A program made the translations under genes and the position numbers. The notes below the pieces were generated by a model. The model did no database searches. It was not told the DNA's origin and saw only the letters and a list, made by a program, of their open reading frames with translations. Below are positions 62,380-64,000 of a DNA stretch of 64,000 nucleotides, piece by piece (the stretch's first letter is position 1; every line of letters begins with the position of its first letter). The stretch comes from UBA6109 sp964506465 (GTDB taxonomy: Bacteria > Desulfobacterota > Syntrophia > Syntrophales > UBA6109): contig CAZDLM010000006.1 in NCBI GenBank assembly GCA_964506465.1, positions 19,364 through 83,363 of the forward strand, read 5' to 3'.

Positions 62380-64000
62380 ATGGAATCGACCCTTGACAGC
62401 CTCATCCGGCGGATGCGGCAATCCCTTCCCCATCTGATGCGGAGGGACCGCATCGCCCTGTCGTCATCGCTGCAGCGGCGCCTCCGCGCCCTCGGCGGCC
62501 ATGATCCGTCGGATGCGAAGCTGCGGGATCTCCGGAACCTGGCCGACCGCATCCGTGTGGCCGCGGAAAAGGCGAACGTGAGGAAGGCCGCCCGTCCGGT
62601 TCTCCGCTACCCGCCTTCCCTGCCCATCCTCGCACGGCGCGAGGAGATCGTTGCGGCGATTTCTTCGCATCAGGTCGTGATCGTCACCGGCGAGACGGGA
62701 TCCGGGAAGACCACGCAGATTCCGAAATTCTGCATCGAGGCGGGCAGAGGGCTCCGGGGAATGATCGGATGCACCCAGCCGCGGCGTGTCGCCGCCGTCA
62801 CCATCGCCCAGCGGATCGCCGAAGAACTCGGCGAGACCCTCGGGCGATCCGTCGGATATAAGATCCGTTTCGAAGATCGATCCGGCAAGGAGCCGTTCAT
62901 CAAGCTCATGACCGACGGCGTCCTGCTGATGGAAATGCAGTCGGATCCTTTTTTGAACAGCTACGATACGATCATCATCGACGAAGCGCATGAACGGAGC
63001 CTGAACATCGATTTCGCCTTCGGCGCTTTGAAGAATCTGCTGGCCCTGCGAAAGGACCTGAAGCTCCTGATCGCATCTGCAACCATCGACGTCGAAAAGT
63101 TCGCCGGGGCGTTCGACGGCGCGGCGGTCATCGAAGTATCCGGCCGGATGTATCCCGTCGAAGCGGTCTATCGGCCTCCGCAATCGGACGGCGAAGAGGA
63201 CGCCGACACGCCCCATGTCGATGCGGCCGTCCGCGCGGCCTGCGAAATCGTCTCCGGAAGGGAGTCCGGCGATATCCTCATCTTTCTGCCCACCGAAGAG
63301 AATATCCGCGATGCCTGCGATCTTCTCCGCGCGGAACTCGGCGCGGACGCCACCGTCCTTCCGCTCTTCGCCCGTCTGGCCGCCGGCGAACAGCGCCGCG
63401 TTTTTCAGGAAGCGCCCGGCCGAAAGATCGTCGTTGCCACGAACATCGCCGAGACATCTCTGACGATTCCGGGCATCCGCTTCGTCATCGATTCCGGATT
63501 GGCAAGGATCTCCGTGTACAATGCGCGGTCCCGGACGACCAGTCTCCCGATCCGTCCTGTCTCGCGCAGCAGCGCCGACCAGCGAAAGGGCCGCTGCGGC
63601 AGGGTCCGCGACGGCATCTGCATCCGTCTCTACGACGAAGAAGACTGCCTTTCGCGTCCGCAGTACCTCGCCCCCGAGATCCTGCGCTCGAACCTTTCGG
63701 AAGTCGTGCTGCGGATGCTTCGCCTGGGTGTCCGGGACGTCTATGCGTTTCCTTTCCTTGATCCCCCCCCAGCCGCGGCTGATCCGCGAGGCCCTGGACG
63801 AGCTCCTGGAACTCGGCGCCGTCGCCGCCGTCGACGGCCTGGGGGACCAGGGCGAGGTTCCGTCCGCCTTCCGCCTTACGCCGCGGGGACGCAGGATGGC
63901 GGAGCTTCCCGTCGACCCGCGGATTTCGCGAATGATCCTCGAGGCGCAGACCCTGGGCTGTCTGGAAGAGGTCCTGATCGTCGCCGCGGCATTGACGATC
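62380..64000 (+). CDS. hrpA: ATP-dependent RNA helicase HrpA (partial, frameshifted at a C-run)
   Basis: Starts at ATG 62380 (GTG 62371 possible) and runs off the right edge. DEAH-box helicase with Walker A GETGSGKTTQIPKF, DEAH box IIIDEAHERSLN, SATI, and motif V/VI SADQRKGRCGRVRDGICIRLYDEED. The frame reaches ...FPFLDPPP at a run of eight C (63763-63770) and then loses homology. In the +1 shifted frame (one C fewer) the expected HrpA sequence resumes (QPRLIREALDELLELG and LPVDPRISRMILEAQ). The frameshift may be a sequencing or assembly error, or a real lesion. Acts in mRNA and ribosome processing. Confidence 0.9.
   Translation, partial: MESTLDSLIRRMRQSLPHLMRRDRIALSSSLQRRLRALGGHDPSDAKLRDLRNLADRIRVAAEKANVRKAARPVLRYPPSLPILARREEIVAAISSHQVVIVTGETGSGKTTQIPKFCIEAGRGLRGMIGCTQPRRVAAVTIAQRIAEELGETLGRSVGYKIRFEDRSGKEPFIKLMTDGVLLMEMQSDPFLNSYDTIIIDEAHERSLNIDFAFGALKNLLALRKDLKLLIASATIDVEKFAGAFDGAAVIEVSGRMYPVEAVYRPPQSDGEEDADTPHVDAAVRAACEIVSGRESGDILIFLPTEENIRDACDLLRAELGADATVLPLFARLAAGEQRRVFQEAPGRKIVVATNIAETSLTIPGIRFVIDSGLARISVYNARSRTTSLPIRPVSRSSADQRKGRCGRVRDGICIRLYDEEDCLSRPQYLAPEILRSNLSEVVLRMLRLGVRDVYAFPFLDPPPAAADPRGPGRAPGTRRRRRRRRPGGPGRGSVRLPPYAAGTQDGGASRRPADFANDPRGADPGLSGRGPDRRRGIDD

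Overview
The window looks like a draft-assembly contig from an anaerobic deltaproteobacterium close to the Syntrophaceae (Syntrophus-like). The evidence is the gene set and protein style: indolepyruvate:ferredoxin oxidoreductase, a DUF362 polyferredoxin, a branched-chain-type ABC importer with an embedded acyl-CoA ligase and a neighbouring phenylacetate-CoA-ligase-like protein, a Re-citrate-synthase-like enzyme, a PilS/PilR-type sigma-54 two-component pair, and GC-rich housekeeping genes. A 10-N run at 40357-40366 marks an assembly join. No phage, insertion sequence or CRISPR array was seen.

Layout. 1-6070 (+): tail of dtd, guaB, dnaE, a UPF0280 gene. 6126-16932 (-): a CbpA-type dnaJ, a secreted TPR protein, then iorB-iorA, a membrane-anchored TPR protein, a YbgC thioesterase, a phosphoglycerate-mutase-like gene and hom. 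The last two overlap at their stop/start, and hom has a clear sigma-70 promoter. recG lies upstream. 17118-21912 (+): purM-purN, a degenerate FAD-oxidoreductase-like gene overlapping a 6-phosphofructokinase, and rpmB with a strong terminator. 21996-24897: a small secreted protein (-), recJ (+) and an AtpZ-like gene (-), the last paired with a second small membrane protein. 25427-33680 (-): phenylacetate-CoA ligase family gene, then livF-livM-livH-acyl-CoA ligase-livG-livK in reverse order of transcription, headed by a promoter and a leader containing an intrinsic terminator. 33978-37042 (-): pilR-like and pilS-like genes. 37117-44837 (+): comEC, hisS (interrupted by the Ns), aspS, and an HMGL-family synthase fused to a Cache-like domain. 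45196-47804 (-): adk-uvrD, divergent from an MBL-fold gene (+). 48819-54472: DUF362 ferredoxin (-), GNAT-DUF2156 pair (+), glyoxalase-II-like hydrolase (-), PfkB kinase and small proteins (-). 54655-54742 (-): tRNA-Leu(UAA) with its own promoter. 54850-57521 (+): two overlapping amidohydrolases of the MtaD/SAH deaminase type. 57597-62208 (-): a GH57-GT5 fusion and a class I adenylate cyclase. 62380-end (+): hrpA with an apparent homopolymer frameshift.

How the parts fit. The ior genes, the two acyl-CoA ligases, the liv importer and the HMGL synthase fit a metabolism built on amino/aromatic/fatty acids activated as CoA thioesters, with carbon entering through citrate-type chemistry. hom plus the mutase-like gene probably supplies threonine-pathway homoserine phosphate. 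GH57-GT5 plus adenylate cyclase suggests storage-glucan metabolism next to a cAMP-producing enzyme. Sigma-70-like promoters (TTGACA, 15-18 bp spacer, TATAnT-like) are readable in front of at least nine transcription units.

The best candidates for something unusual are the HMGL-Cache fusion, the GH57-GT5 fusion, the livK leader, the hom-linked mutase-like kinase candidate and the FAD-like protein whose nucleotide-binding motifs are eroded. No wholly new multi-gene system is evident; most of the window is housekeeping.
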